DNA of 46,845 nucleotides from the NCBI GenBank assembly GCA_017540355.1, contig JAFYBE010000075.1, forward strand, positions 1 to 46,845, written 5' to 3'. Numbering within the stretch: position 1 is the first letter of the stretch; the number at the start of each line of letters is the position of its first letter. Position numbers and translations under genes: made by a program. Under the pieces are notes generated by a model, which did no database searches, was not told where the DNA came from, and saw only the letters and a list, made by a program, of their open reading frames with translations. Source of the stretch: Lachnospiraceae bacterium (lineage in GTDB: Bacteria > Bacillota > Clostridia > Lachnospirales > Lachnospiraceae). Shown one piece after another: positions 36,327 through 45,239 of the stretch.

Positions 36327-38495
36327 ATGAATCAGAAGTCCGGATTGCTAAGACAATTTGCATATTTAATGACTGTTTTTGCCGTGATAACCATCATTGT
36401 CACGGCATTAGCCACTTATTATGCCCAAATGAAGCAATACAGGAAGATATGTCGTGAGACGAGTATGAACGTCGGCGATTATCTTTCGGGACTTATATAC
36501 AAAGAAGCCGATGTTTTTACATCCTACAGGGAATACTATGCAGCCAACTATGAGTCGTTAAGGATTCCGGCCGATTTTACCGAATATAATACGGCTCACG
36601 AAGAGTTCTTGAAGGCATTTGCCAAAGAGTACCCTGGCAAGGCTTTCTACGCCGATATTAAGCCCGAAGAGATGAACGATGAGCTTCAATATCTCTTCTA
36701 TACGTTTTATCATGAATACTGGCTTTTGACATTTGAACAGGCCAGAGAATCTTTTGATCTCCCTTACACGTATTTTCTCATTCCGGATGAAGAGACGCAT
36801 ACCGTTATGTATATGATTGACGGCGAGCGCATTCCCGATGAGCATCATCCCGGATATCTTTATATGGGCGATTCATATTACAATCCTCCCGAGAACCATG
36901 AGCTTTTATGGAGGACCTGGGAGACCGGGCAGAAGTATGATGAGATATATGAATGGGACAATAAGTGGGGTCATACCTATTCTCACTACACACCCCTTGT
37001 AGTAAACGGCAAAAACCTCGGGCTTGTGGTTGCCGAAGTGTCCGTGGACGAGGTCAACAGACGTATACTTATAAGCACACTCGGACTCTGTATCCTTCTT
37101 TCCGTTCTGCTTATTGTTTTGGTTTACTGTCTGATGTATTACATCAATAAGAATCATATAATGAGAATCAACCATCTGTCTGAGAAGATCGATGAATTTG
37201 CTTCTTCCGGCGATTCAGCAATTGCAGGTGAACTGACATCATACGATTTCGGGAAGACGGAGATAGCCACGCTCGCGGATAATACTGCGGATATGATCGT
37301 TACTCTTAAGAATAATGAAGCTGAGATCACAAGGGCTGCACAGCAGAAGTCGGATTTCCTTGCGAATATGAGCCATGAGATACGTACTCCGATGAATGCC
37401 GTTGTCGGAATATCCGAACTTATGTTAAAAGAAGACCTGCCTGATAATGCGAGAAATTACGCAAGACAGATTAAGTCTTCGGCGAACGCCCTGTTAGAGA
37501 TAGTAAATGATGTATTGGATTTTACCAAGATTGAATCGGGAAGCCTTAAGATAAGACCTTCGGAATACGATCCGGGTATTCTTTTCGGTGATCTTATTGC
37601 AATGGCCAAGGGTATTTGCGGTAATAAGGAAATAGAGATAAAATCCGAATTTGCAAAAGATCTTCCGGGCAGACTATACGGAGATCATGTGAGAATCAGA
37701 CAGATTCTTACAAACCTTATATCCAATGCAGTGAAGTTTACGAAATCAGGAGAAGTATGCATAAAAGTTAATTGTGATCATATAGATGATGACAATATAG
37801 ATCTCATTCTTTCGGTAAGCGATACGGGTATAGGCATTAAAAACGACGATCTTAACAGGATATTTGATTCGTTCATGCAGATCAACAATACACGTAACAG
37901 GGAAGCTGAAGGAACGGGATTGGGACTTGCCATAACCAAAAGACTTACGGAACTTATGAACGGCACAATATCCGTTTCCAGCCAGTTCGGAGTCGGAAGC
38001 GTATTTAAAGTTACACTTCCGCAGGGCGTGATTAAGCATGAAGAAAGTGCGGAAGACAAAAACTCGGATGATTCATCCGGATTTAAGCCGGATTTTAAAG
38101 CTCCGGATGCCAAAGTTTTGGTTGTGGACGATAACGGAGTAAACCTTTTGATAGCCAAAGAATACCTTAAGGCATACGATATAGTTCCTATGTGTGTTAA
38201 AAGCGGCGCTGAGGCCGTGGCCGAAGCGGGCAACCTTACTTACGACATTGTACTTATGGATCATATGATGCCTGAGATGGACGGAGTAGAGGCCACGAAG
38301 ATCATAAGGAATGAATATCCGGAATATGACAGTATACCGATTATTGCTTTTACGGCGAATGTTTTGGATGAGACACGTGAAGAACTTATGAAAGCCGGAA
38401 TGGATGATTTCATAGCCAAGCCGCTTTTGCCCGCGAATCTGTATCGGGTGTTAAGCAAATGGCTGCCTGAGGGCGCAAAGAAAAATGATAATTAA
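36327..38495 (+). CDS. Hybrid sensor histidine kinase with receiver domain
   Basis: A membrane sensor kinase. TM1 (about 11-31) and TM2 (about 248-272) bracket an extracytoplasmic sensor domain of about 215 residues rich in Tyr and Glu; its ligand is unknown. After a HAMP-like linker come HisKA with H350 in NMSHEIRTP, the HATPase domain (ILTNLISNAVKFT, DTGIGI, GTGLGLAI) and a C-terminal receiver (about 605-715) with phospho-acceptor D645 in VLMDHMMP and the Lys of IAKP. No output regulator or HPt protein is encoded nearby, so the phosphorelay partner lies elsewhere. No ribosome site is visible; a 6 bp gap suggests coupling to the kinase-like gene upstream. It overlaps the next gene by 11 bp. 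Confidence 0.93.
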   Translation: MNQKSGLLRQFAYLMTVFAVITIIVTALATYYAQMKQYRKICRETSMNVGDYLSGLIYKEADVFTSYREYYAANYESLRIPADFTEYNTAHEEFLKAFAKEYPGKAFYADIKPEEMNDELQYLFYTFYHEYWLLTFEQARESFDLPYTYFLIPDEETHTVMYMIDGERIPDEHHPGYLYMGDSYYNPPENHELLWRTWETGQKYDEIYEWDNKWGHTYSHYTPLVVNGKNLGLVVAEVSVDEVNRRILISTLGLCILLSVLLIVLVYCLMYYINKNHIMRINHLSEKIDEFASSGDSAIAGELTSYDFGKTEIATLADNTADMIVTLKNNEAEITRAAQQKSDFLANMSHEIRTPMNAVVGISELMLKEDLPDNARNYARQIKSSANALLEIVNDVLDFTKIESGSLKIRPSEYDPGILFGDLIAMAKGICGNKEIEIKSEFAKDLPGRLYGDHVRIRQILTNLISNAVKFTKSGEVCIKVNCDHIDDDNIDLILSVSDTGIGIKNDDLNRIFDSFMQINNTRNREAEGTGLGLAITKRLTELMNGTISVSSQFGVGSVFKVTLPQGVIKHEESAEDKNSDDSSGFKPDFKAPDAKVLVVDDNGVNLLIAKEYLKAYDIVPMCVKSGAEAVAEAGNLTYDIVLMDHMMPEMDGVEATKIIRNEYPEYDSIPIIAFTANVLDETREELMKAGMDDFIAKPLLPANLYRVLSKWLPEGAKKNDN

Positions 38496-39564
38496 GCATA
38501 TAAAGAAAGCGGACGGATTGGGCCGCGTAGATAAATATATCTTAAGACTTCTTCCGGGACTTAAACCCGGGCTTATGCATAAGCAGTTTCGCAATAAGAA
38601 TATCCTTTTAAACGGTCATAAGATAAGCGGTAATGAGACTGTTAAAGAAGGAGATGAGCTTAAGTTTTTCTTTTCGGATGATACATTTGAGGCATTCAGT
38701 AAAGGAATAAGCGATGCGACAACCGGTTCGGACCCATCCGACAAATATATAAAGCAGGGCGAGCATGCCGTTAAGATGTATAAATCGGATCCCGACAGAG
38801 TAAAGGTAATATATGAGAACGCTCATATGATCATATTAGATAAGCCTTCGGATATGTTATCGCAAAAAAGCGATGATGGGGATTTGAGCCTAAATGAGTG
38901 GCTTATCGGATATCTGATTCAAAGCGGATTTTTAAAGCCTGAGGATATGATGCATTTTAAACCGTCGGTACTTAACAGGCTTGACCGAAATACATCGGGA
39001 ATCGTACTGGGAAGCAAATCGTTACTCGGAGCGGGTGTTATATCGAAAGCATTAAAAGAAAGAACGCTCAATAAGTATTACAGAACCATAGTATCCGGCA
39101 AATATGTCGATAAGGATGAGATATATACCGCTTATTTGTCAAAAAATGAATCGACCAATATAGTCAATATTTTGACCAATACAGTCAGTGACGATTCATT
39201 CTCTTCAATACCTGATAATTACAGCATTATACGCACAGGAATATCATTCGTAAAATCCGTTAATAATTCCGAACTGGGTGATATTTCCATGCTTGATATT
39301 GATCTTATAACCGGTAAATCCCATCAGATAAGAGCACATCTTGCAGCCTTGGGGTACCCGATATTGGGCGATACAAAGTACGGTAACAGCCGAATTAATA
39401 AAAAGTTTAAGGCTCTGCTTGCTTCACCGGATCATGTTTCGCAGTTTCTGCATGCATATAAGGTTGTATTTAACGATGATACCGTAAAAGAGCTTGAACT
39501 GGATAAAGATACATACATATGTCCGCTGCCAGAGTCTTGGGACGGTCTTTTTTCGGAGAATTAA
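38485..39564 (+). CDS. RluA-family pseudouridine synthase (second copy)
   Basis: A second RluA-type rRNA pseudouridine synthase within 5 kb. It has an S4-like N-terminal domain (GRVDKYILRLLPG, then ILLNGHKIS), a catalytic LNRLDRNTSGIVL motif with the expected Asp, and LITGKSHQIRAHLAALGYPILGD. The 359 residues include an extra charged stretch (about 75-110) between S4 and catalytic domains. It starts inside the histidine kinase gene, so the two are translated together. It is closer to the RluC type, but the target site is not deducible. Confidence 0.88.
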   Translation: MIIKHIKKADGLGRVDKYILRLLPGLKPGLMHKQFRNKNILLNGHKISGNETVKEGDELKFFFSDDTFEAFSKGISDATTGSDPSDKYIKQGEHAVKMYKSDPDRVKVIYENAHMIILDKPSDMLSQKSDDGDLSLNEWLIGYLIQSGFLKPEDMMHFKPSVLNRLDRNTSGIVLGSKSLLGAGVISKALKERTLNKYYRTIVSGKYVDKDEIYTAYLSKNESTNIVNILTNTVSDDSFSSIPDNYSIIRTGISFVKSVNNSELGDISMLDIDLITGKSHQIRAHLAALGYPILGDTKYGNSRINKKFKALLASPDHVSQFLHAYKVVFNDDTVKELELDKDTYICPLPESWDGLFSEN

Positions 39565-39566
39565 TT

Positions 39567-40100
39567 ATGGCAACATGGAAAAGCAGAGGCTTAAGGGGTT
39601 CTGTCTTTGAGGAAATGATAAACCGCACAAACGAAATCTATGAAGAGAACCATCTCGGGCTTATTCAGAAGATACCTACGCCCATTACTCCCATAGATAT
39701 GGATCATAAGACAAAGCAGATTACTTTGGCCTATTTTGATAAGAAGAGTACAGTCGATTACATCGGTGTCATTCAGGGCCTTCCGGTTTGTTTTGACGCC
39801 AAAGAATGTAAGACGGATAGATTTGCTCTTCAGAATATACATGAACATCAGGTTAAGTTTATGGAAGAATTCGAAGCACAGCAGGGAATAGCCTTTATTC
39901 TCATACATTTTACGGATTCTGACCGGTTTTATTATATGAGACTGAGAGAATTGTTTATATTCTGGAACAGAGCAAAAGAAGGCGGAAGAAAGAGCTTTAA
40001 CATAGATGAACTTGATGATTCTTTCTTTATAGAAGATGTCAACGGCCCCGTTATACCTTATATAGAATATCTTCAGAAGGACCTTGATGACCGTGAATAA
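39567..40100 (+). CDS. recU: Holliday junction resolvase RecU
   Basis: Resolves recombination intermediates in Firmicutes. The 177-residue protein carries the nuclease core: STVDYIGVIQGLPVCFDAKECKTDRF with the acidic metal residues, followed by HQVKFMEEFEAQQGIAFILIHF. The ATG at 39567 is chosen because CGGAG (39554-39558) precedes it; an upstream open frame lies in the previous gene. In Bacillus recU pairs with ponA; here it stands after an RluA-type gene and before the histidine operon. An AT-rich stem (40096-40101 / 40112-40117) followed by T residues may end the transcript. Confidence 0.9.
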   Translation: MATWKSRGLRGSVFEEMINRTNEIYEENHLGLIQKIPTPITPIDMDHKTKQITLAYFDKKSTVDYIGVIQGLPVCFDAKECKTDRFALQNIHEHQVKFMEEFEAQQGIAFILIHFTDSDRFYYMRLRELFIFWNRAKEGGRKSFNIDELDDSFFIEDVNGPVIPYIEYLQKDLDDRE

Positions 40101-40130
40101 GCCGTTTGATACTTATTTTTTATTAATTGC

Positions 40131-40159
40131 TTGACACATTGAGGAAATATCTATATAAT
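40131..40159 (+). promoter_or_regulatory. Perfect-consensus promoter of the histidine operon
   Basis: TTGACA (40131-40136), 17 bp spacer, TATAAT (40154-40159): both hexamers match the sigma-A consensus exactly. The start would be near 40166, leaving a leader of about 55 nt before the hisZG ATG. That is too short for a T-box. Such a strong promoter on a biosynthetic operon suggests control by a repressor. Confidence 0.9.
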
Positions 40160-40163
40160 TTAG

Positions 40164-40183
40164 CGTGTTATCGAATTATCACG
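40164..40183 (+). promoter_or_regulatory. Candidate operator at the his transcription start
   Basis: An imperfect 20 bp inverted repeat with CGTG / CACG outer arms and inner TA-TA pairing, centred about 8 bp after the predicted start. A second possible pairing, TTATCG (40168-40173) with CGATAA (40190-40195), overlaps it. Position fits a repressor site; the regulator is unknown. Confidence 0.4.
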
Positions 40184-40220
40184 TTACCACGATAAAGTAT
40201 TTAAGATTACGGAGAGCAAA

Positions 40221-41861
40221 ATGACCAATTTATTACACACTCCCGAAGGAGTAAGAGACATATACAACGGAGAATATTCGGATAAGCTGCGCATAGAGGA
40301 AGATATCCATAAGGTGTTTGCCGGCGCAGGATATAAGGATATTCAGACGCCTACCTTTGAGTACTTCGATCTTTTCGATTCCAATATAGGTACGACTCCC
40401 AGCAGAGATCTGTACAGATTCACTGACAGGGACGGCCAGACTGTTGTCTTAAGGTCGGATTTCACGCCTTCCATAGCAAGATGTGCCGCAAAGTACTTCA
40501 TGGAAGAGCAGGGTATCCTTAAGTTTACCTATAAGGGTAATACATTCTCTCAGACAGGTGCATTACAGGGTAAGTTAAGAGAGACTACGCAGATGGGTGT
40601 GGATGTTATCGGCGATGATTCAACCACATCCGATGTTGAGGTTATAAGACTTGCGGCCTCTGCCATTAGAAAGGTTACGGATAAGAATATACGTCTTGTT
40701 ATAAGTAACATTGACTACTTTAAGGGTCTGTGCGAACAGTACGGAATTCCCGGAGATGTTGAACTTAAGTTAAGAGACTATGTGACAAATAAGAATTTCA
40801 CCGCAGCCAGACAGTATCTTATGGATGCCCGTTTGACAGGCCTTAATATCAGTGATGAGACTATAGACTCCATAATGCAGCTTGAGGGGCTTATAGGCGG
40901 AGAGGATGTCTTAAGTCGTGCCGAGAGCATGGCGGGTAATGAGCGCTCATCAAAGGCTCTTGAAAGGCTTAAAAAGATTCACAACGCACTCACATCCGGT
41001 GGTTCTGATGTTCAGATATCATATGATTTGAGCATGCTTAACAAATACACATATTATACCGGTGTTGTATTTAAGTTATATATGCCCGGTGTCGGGGATT
41101 GTGTTGCCAAGGGCGGAAGATATGACAATCTGTTAAAGGAATTCGGAAAAGATGCTCCCGCAATCGGCTTTGTTATCGTTATTGACGATCTTTTACAGGC
41201 CGTCAGAGCGCATGAATCAAAGGAAAGAGATGAATATCTCACTTTTGCCTTAACCAAGGGCAGACTTGCCGATAAGACTCTTCAGCTGTTGGAACAGATC
41301 GGCATATCATGTGACGAAGTAAGAGATAAAGAGACCAGAAAGCTCGTATTTGTCAATGATGAGCTTAAGTTAAGGTTCTTCCTTGCCAAGGGCCCCGATG
41401 TTCCGACATATGTTGAGAACGGTGTTGCGGATATAGGCGTTGTCGGAGAGGACACAATCCTTGAAGAGAACAGACGCGTATATGAGGTTATGGATCTCGG
41501 TTTCGGAAAGTGCAGGATGTGTGTATGCGGACCGAAGGAAGCGGGCGAGCTTTTAAAGCATCATGAGAAGATCCGCGTATGTACCAAGTATCCTACAATT
41601 GCACGTGACTATTTCTACAATAAGAAGCACCAGACAGTGGAACTTATAAAGCTTAACGGTTCCGTTGAACTGGGGCCCATTGTGGGATTGGGCGATGTTA
41701 TAGTCGATATAGTGGAGACCGGTTCCACCCTTAGGGAGAACGGCCTTGAGATTCTCGAAGAGATTCTTCCGTTATCGGCTCGAATGATAGTCAACCAGGT
41801 AAGCATGCAGCTTAAATCCGAACGCATCAGAAATATTATAAGCAGTATTAAAGAACTTTGA
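40221..41861 (+). CDS. Fused HisZ-HisG ATP phosphoribosyltransferase
   Basis: First committed step of histidine synthesis: ATP plus PRPP gives phosphoribosyl-ATP. One 546-residue frame holds two proteins that are normally separate. Residues 1 to about 330 are HisZ, the histidyl-tRNA-synthetase-like regulatory subunit (TPEGVRDIY, LRSDFTPSIAR, KGGRYDNLLKEFG). Residues about 339-546 are short-form HisG (LTFALTKGRL, VENGVADIGVVGEDTI, and the PRPP site GDVIVDIVETGST around 489-503). The reading frame has no stop at the join, and the HisG part matches the usual short-form length of about 205 residues. A GGAGAGC site precedes the ATG. First gene of the operon. HisZ here is shorter than the usual roughly 390 residues. 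Confidence 0.9.
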   Translation: MTNLLHTPEGVRDIYNGEYSDKLRIEEDIHKVFAGAGYKDIQTPTFEYFDLFDSNIGTTPSRDLYRFTDRDGQTVVLRSDFTPSIARCAAKYFMEEQGILKFTYKGNTFSQTGALQGKLRETTQMGVDVIGDDSTTSDVEVIRLAASAIRKVTDKNIRLVISNIDYFKGLCEQYGIPGDVELKLRDYVTNKNFTAARQYLMDARLTGLNISDETIDSIMQLEGLIGGEDVLSRAESMAGNERSSKALERLKKIHNALTSGGSDVQISYDLSMLNKYTYYTGVVFKLYMPGVGDCVAKGGRYDNLLKEFGKDAPAIGFVIVIDDLLQAVRAHESKERDEYLTFALTKGRLADKTLQLLEQIGISCDEVRDKETRKLVFVNDELKLRFFLAKGPDVPTYVENGVADIGVVGEDTILEENRRVYEVMDLGFGKCRMCVCGPKEAGELLKHHEKIRVCTKYPTIARDYFYNKKHQTVELIKLNGSVELGPIVGLGDVIVDIVETGSTLRENGLEILEEILPLSARMIVNQVSMQLKSERIRNIISSIKEL

Positions 41862-41873
41862 TTGGAGAAAAGA

Positions 41874-43169
41874 ATGAGAACAGTCAGACTTAACGACAAG
41901 ACTAAAGAAGATATATTGAGCAGCCTTTTAAAGAGAAGCCCTAGTCAGTATACAGAATATGAGGAGACGGTTAAGAATATCGTTTCCGATGTAATTGACA
42001 GAGGTGATGATGCCGTTGTTGAATACACTAAGAAATTCGACGGCTGGGATGCTTCACCCGATAAGCTTAAAGTCACAAGACAGGAGATAGAAGACGCTTA
42101 CAAAGAGGTTGATGAGAAGTTCATCGATATCCTTAAAGAAGCGGCCGAGAATATACGTGAGTTCCACAAAAGGCAGATGCACGAAAGCTGGATTACGACC
42201 AAGGAAGACGGTTCGATCTTAGGCCAGCGCATTACTCCGATTGACAGTGTCGGATGCTATGCTCCCGGCGGTAAAGCTTATTATCCCAGCAGTGTACTGA
42301 TGAATATTATACCTGCCAAGGTTGCAGGGGTAAAAAGGATAGTTCTGGCCACTCCGGCAATGAAAGGCAGTGACAAAGTTCATCCGATCACCCTTGTTGC
42401 AGCGGATATAGCCGGTGCGGATGAGATAATCAAAGTCGGCGGTGCTCAGGCCGTAGCAGCCATGGCATACGGAACGGCTTCAATAGAGAGAGTATGTAAG
42501 ATTACCGGCCCCGGCAATATATTTGTTGCTCTGGCCAAGAAAGCCTGCTTCGGTGTTGTCGGAATCGATTCGATTGCCGGACCGAGCGAAATACTTGTAA
42601 TTGCCGATGAAACGGCTGATCCTAAGTTTGTTGCAGCCGATCTTTTAAGCCAGGCCGAACATGATGAACTTGCAAGTGCGATTCTTTTGACAGACAGTGA
42701 GAAACTTGCAAAAGAAGTATCCGATGAAGTTGATAACTTCCTTAAGGTTCTTGATCGTACAGAGATTATAGAAAAGTCGCTTGATAACTACGGATATATC
42801 CTTGTGGCGGATAAGATGGACGATCTTATAGATGCGGCGAACGATATAGCTTCGGAGCACCTTGAGATTCAGACAAAGTATCCTTATGAAGTTATGACAA
42901 AGATCCGTAATGCAGGTGCAATCTTTATTGGACCATATTCAAGCGAACCGCTTGGTGATTACTTTGCCGGTCCCAATCACATATTGCCGACCAACGGAAC
43001 CGCACGATTCTTCTCGCCTCTTAATGTGGATGAATTCCTTAAAAAGACCAGCCTTATCTCTTTTTCAAAGGCAGGCCTTGAGGCGGTACACGACAAGATT
43101 GAGTATTTCGCAAAGCAGGAGAAGCTTACCGCTCATGCAAATTCGATAAAAGTAAGATTTGATCAATGA
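41874..43169 (+). CDS. hisD: Histidinol dehydrogenase
   Basis: Zinc enzyme for the last two oxidation steps, histidinol to histidine, with two NAD. Family motifs are present: GCYAPGGKAYYPSSVLM, TGPGNIFVALAKK, GPSEILVIAD, LLSQAEHDE (with the zinc/catalytic Gln-Glu-His residues) and FAGPNHILPTNGTARF. The ATG at 41874 follows TTGGAG with 6 bp spacing; the 431-residue length is normal. It begins 12 bp after hisZG. Confidence 0.96.
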   Translation: MRTVRLNDKTKEDILSSLLKRSPSQYTEYEETVKNIVSDVIDRGDDAVVEYTKKFDGWDASPDKLKVTRQEIEDAYKEVDEKFIDILKEAAENIREFHKRQMHESWITTKEDGSILGQRITPIDSVGCYAPGGKAYYPSSVLMNIIPAKVAGVKRIVLATPAMKGSDKVHPITLVAADIAGADEIIKVGGAQAVAAMAYGTASIERVCKITGPGNIFVALAKKACFGVVGIDSIAGPSEILVIADETADPKFVAADLLSQAEHDELASAILLTDSEKLAKEVSDEVDNFLKVLDRTEIIEKSLDNYGYILVADKMDDLIDAANDIASEHLEIQTKYPYEVMTKIRNAGAIFIGPYSSEPLGDYFAGPNHILPTNGTARFFSPLNVDEFLKKTSLISFSKAGLEAVHDKIEYFAKQEKLTAHANSIKVRFDQ

Positions 43170-43211
43170 TTATATGATATTATTATAGTATTGAATACGG
43201 AGGTGACATCT

Positions 43212-43799
43212 ATGGAAAGAATGGCCAATATTACAAGAGATACAAAGGAGACACAGATTTCTTTGGAACTTAATATCGACGGTGAGGGTAATGCATCCAT
43301 CGATACAGGCATCGGGTTTTTCAATCATATGCTTGAGGCTTTTTCAAAGCACGGCTTTTTTGATATGAACTGCAAGTGTGACGGTGATACAGAGGTTGAC
43401 GGACACCACACCGTAGAGGATACGGGTATAGTCCTTGGTGCCGCAATCAAGCAGGCTTTGGGCGATAAGGCCGGTATCAAGAGATTTGGTGATTTCATTC
43501 TCCCTATGGATGATGCACTTGTTCTCTGTGCGGTTGATATCTGCAACAGACCTTATCTCGGATTTGATTACAAGTTCGATGTTGATATGATAGGTGAACT
43601 TGATACACAGCTTATCAAAGAATTCTTCCAGGCTGTATCATACAGTGCAATGATGAACATACACATCAAGGTGCTTGCGGGTGAGAACGGACATCACATC
43701 GCCGAAGCTATGTTTAAGGCTTTTGCAAAGGCTTTGGATGAGGCAACAACCATTGATGAGCGTATCAACGGCGTTCAGAGTACCAAAGGAACGTTATAA
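43212..43799 (+). CDS. hisB: Imidazoleglycerol-phosphate dehydratase
   Basis: Manganese enzyme that dehydrates imidazoleglycerol phosphate to imidazoleacetol phosphate. The 195-residue monofunctional form is complete, with [30 protein letters not shown] and [17 protein letters not shown] supplying the metal histidines and glutamates. The ATG at 43212 is chosen because GGAGGTGA (43199-43206) precedes it. The 42 bp gap after hisD has no convincing promoter. Confidence 0.96.
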   Translation: MERMANITRDTKETQISLELNIDGEGNASIDTGIGFFNHMLEAFSKHGFFDMNCKCDGDTEVDGHHTVEDTGIVLGAAIKQALGDKAGIKRFGDFILPMDDALVLCAVDICNRPYLGFDYKFDVDMIGELDTQLIKEFFQAVSYSAMMNIHIKVLAGENGHHIAEAMFKAFAKALDEATTIDERINGVQSTKGTL

Positions 43800-43822
43800 T
43801 AAGCTTTTGCGGAGGTAGAGTT

Positions 43823-45157
43823 TTGAACAACAAAAGACTGATCCCATGTATCTATCTTTTTAATAAGATAGCAATTAGATCATATGATGATACGAGAGTT
43901 TTAAGCACCGATCCCGTTGCTCTTGCCAAAGAGTGTGAGAGCAAGGGTGCCGATGCTTTATATGTTATGGACTTATCCCATAATGATGCCGAGCATGATG
44001 CCGCCATCGATATGCTTAAGTCAATCTGCGATGCCGTAAGTATTCCGGTTTACGGCGCGGGCAATGTTAACAGGGCAGAAGATATTAAGAAAATTCTTTA
44101 CGCCGGATGCACAAAGGCTACGCTTAATTACAGCAAAGCTTCGAATATAGAGCTTACGGAAGAAGTATCCAAGCGCTTTGGCGCTGACAAGCTTGTTGCA
44201 TCGATTGCTAATCTTGTTGAAGTCAATGAGCATAAGAAGCTTTTGGAAGAATATGTATCTGAGATACTATTTATGACATATACAAGTTCCGAGGATGCAT
44301 GCAAGGCTACGAAGCTGCCTGTTATCGCCGTTATACCCGATGATGACGCTTTGGATAATAACGGTATGCCCGAGGCTGAGTTAAAGAAGCTGGTTAAGCT
44401 GTGTAAGATCGATAACTTTTCCGGTATAAGCGGTGATGTAATAGGTCATGACCTTGACAATATACAGCTTATTAAGAACCGTCTTAAGGAAAAAGGACTC
44501 TACTCTGATATTCCTGCAGCAGCAGACGGTAAGATAACGTGGGCGAACCTTAAAAAGATAAGTGATTCGGACGGTCTTGTTCCCGTTATAGTACAGGATT
44601 ACAAGAACGATGAGGTTCTTATGATGGCTTATATGAACGAAGAAGCCTTTAATAAGACTCTTGAGACCGGCAATATGACATATTACAGCAGAAGTCGCGG
44701 CAAGCTTTGGCTTAAGGGCGAAGAGAGCGGTCATTTCCAGTATCTTAAGTCGATGTATGTTGACTGTGATTCCGATACGCTCCTTGCCAAGGTTGAGCAG
44801 GTCGGCGCTGCATGTCATACGGGTAACAGGACATGTTTCTATACCAATATCTTTGAAAAAGAGACGGCAAGAGGCGGTAATCCTCTGTTAGTCTTTAATC
44901 AGGTTATGGATGTTATTCTTGATCGTAAAAAAAATCCCAAAGAAGGATCTTATACCAATTATCTTTTTGATAAAGGTCTTGATAAGATTCTTAAGAAAGT
45001 GGGAGAGGAGACTACTGAAATTGTTATTGCAGCCAAGAATCCCAATCCCAACGAAGTTGTATACGAGATTAGCGACCTTTTATACCATTTGATGGTGCTT
45101 ATGGCCGAACGCGGTATTTCATGGGAAGAGATCACGGAAGAACTTGCGAAGAGATGA
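43823..45157 (+). CDS. HisF-like barrel (catalytic residues lost) fused to HisIE
   Basis: Residues about 251-345 are phosphoribosyl-AMP cyclohydrolase (HisI) with Mg residues D314, D316, D318 and Zn cysteines C315, C331, C338. Residues about 355-444 are phosphoribosyl-ATP pyrophosphatase (His[26 protein letters not shown]). Both look active. Residues 1 to about 225 are a HisA/HisF-type barrel, beginning [10 protein letters not shown] where HisF has KRIIACLDVK: Tyr11 replaces the catalytic Asp, Arg19 stands where HisF has Lys, and the second catalytic Asp aligns with A129 (or N130) in VASIAN. This domain is therefore probably non-catalytic, with a structural or regulatory role. The start is TTG, supported by GGAGG seven bp upstream. 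Confidence 0.9.
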   Translation: MNNKRLIPCIYLFNKIAIRSYDDTRVLSTDPVALAKECESKGADALYVMDLSHNDAEHDAAIDMLKSICDAVSIPVYGAGNVNRAEDIKKILYAGCTKATLNYSKASNIELTEEVSKRFGADKLVASIANLVEVNEHKKLLEEYVSEILFMTYTSSEDACKATKLPVIAVIPDDDALDNNGMPEAELKKLVKLCKIDNFSGISGDVIGHDLDNIQLIKNRLKEKGLYSDIPAAADGKITWANLKKISDSDGLVPVIVQDYKNDEVLMMAYMNEEAFNKTLETGNMTYYSRSRGKLWLKGEESGHFQYLKSMYVDCDSDTLLAKVEQVGAACHTGNRTCFYTNIFEKETARGGNPLLVFNQVMDVILDRKKNPKEGSYTNYLFDKGLDKILKKVGEETTEIVIAAKNPNPNEVVYEISDLLYHLMVLMAERGISWEEITEELAKR

Positions 45158-45180
45158 TCGGTGAGTTATAGAGGTATTTA

Positions 45181-45237
45181 ATGGGCAAAAGTACGTACGG
45201 TAGCAAAGCAGTTTCTGCTGACGATTCGGAGATATAG
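45181..45237 (+). CDS. Possible 18-residue small ORF before the rhomboid gene
   Basis: ATG at 45181 with GAGGT (45170-45174) six bp upstream, 18 codons, TAG at 45235-45237, two bases before the rhomboid ATG. The peptide is small, polar and Ser-rich with no membrane segment. It could be a translated leader peptide coupling to the rhomboid gene, or chance. Confidence 0.25.
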   Translation: MGKSTYGSKAVSADDSEI

Positions 45238-45239
45238 AC

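Noticed and set aside
40160-40220. T-box or attenuator leader for the histidine operon
   Set aside because: The leader is only about 55 nt, has no specifier/antiterminator structure, no T-box sequence and no terminator before the first gene.
43164-43211. Extra promoter before hisB
   Set aside because: Only loosely matching hexamers (TTGATC and TATAGT) with a 19 bp gap are present; the gene is more likely read from the operon promoter.
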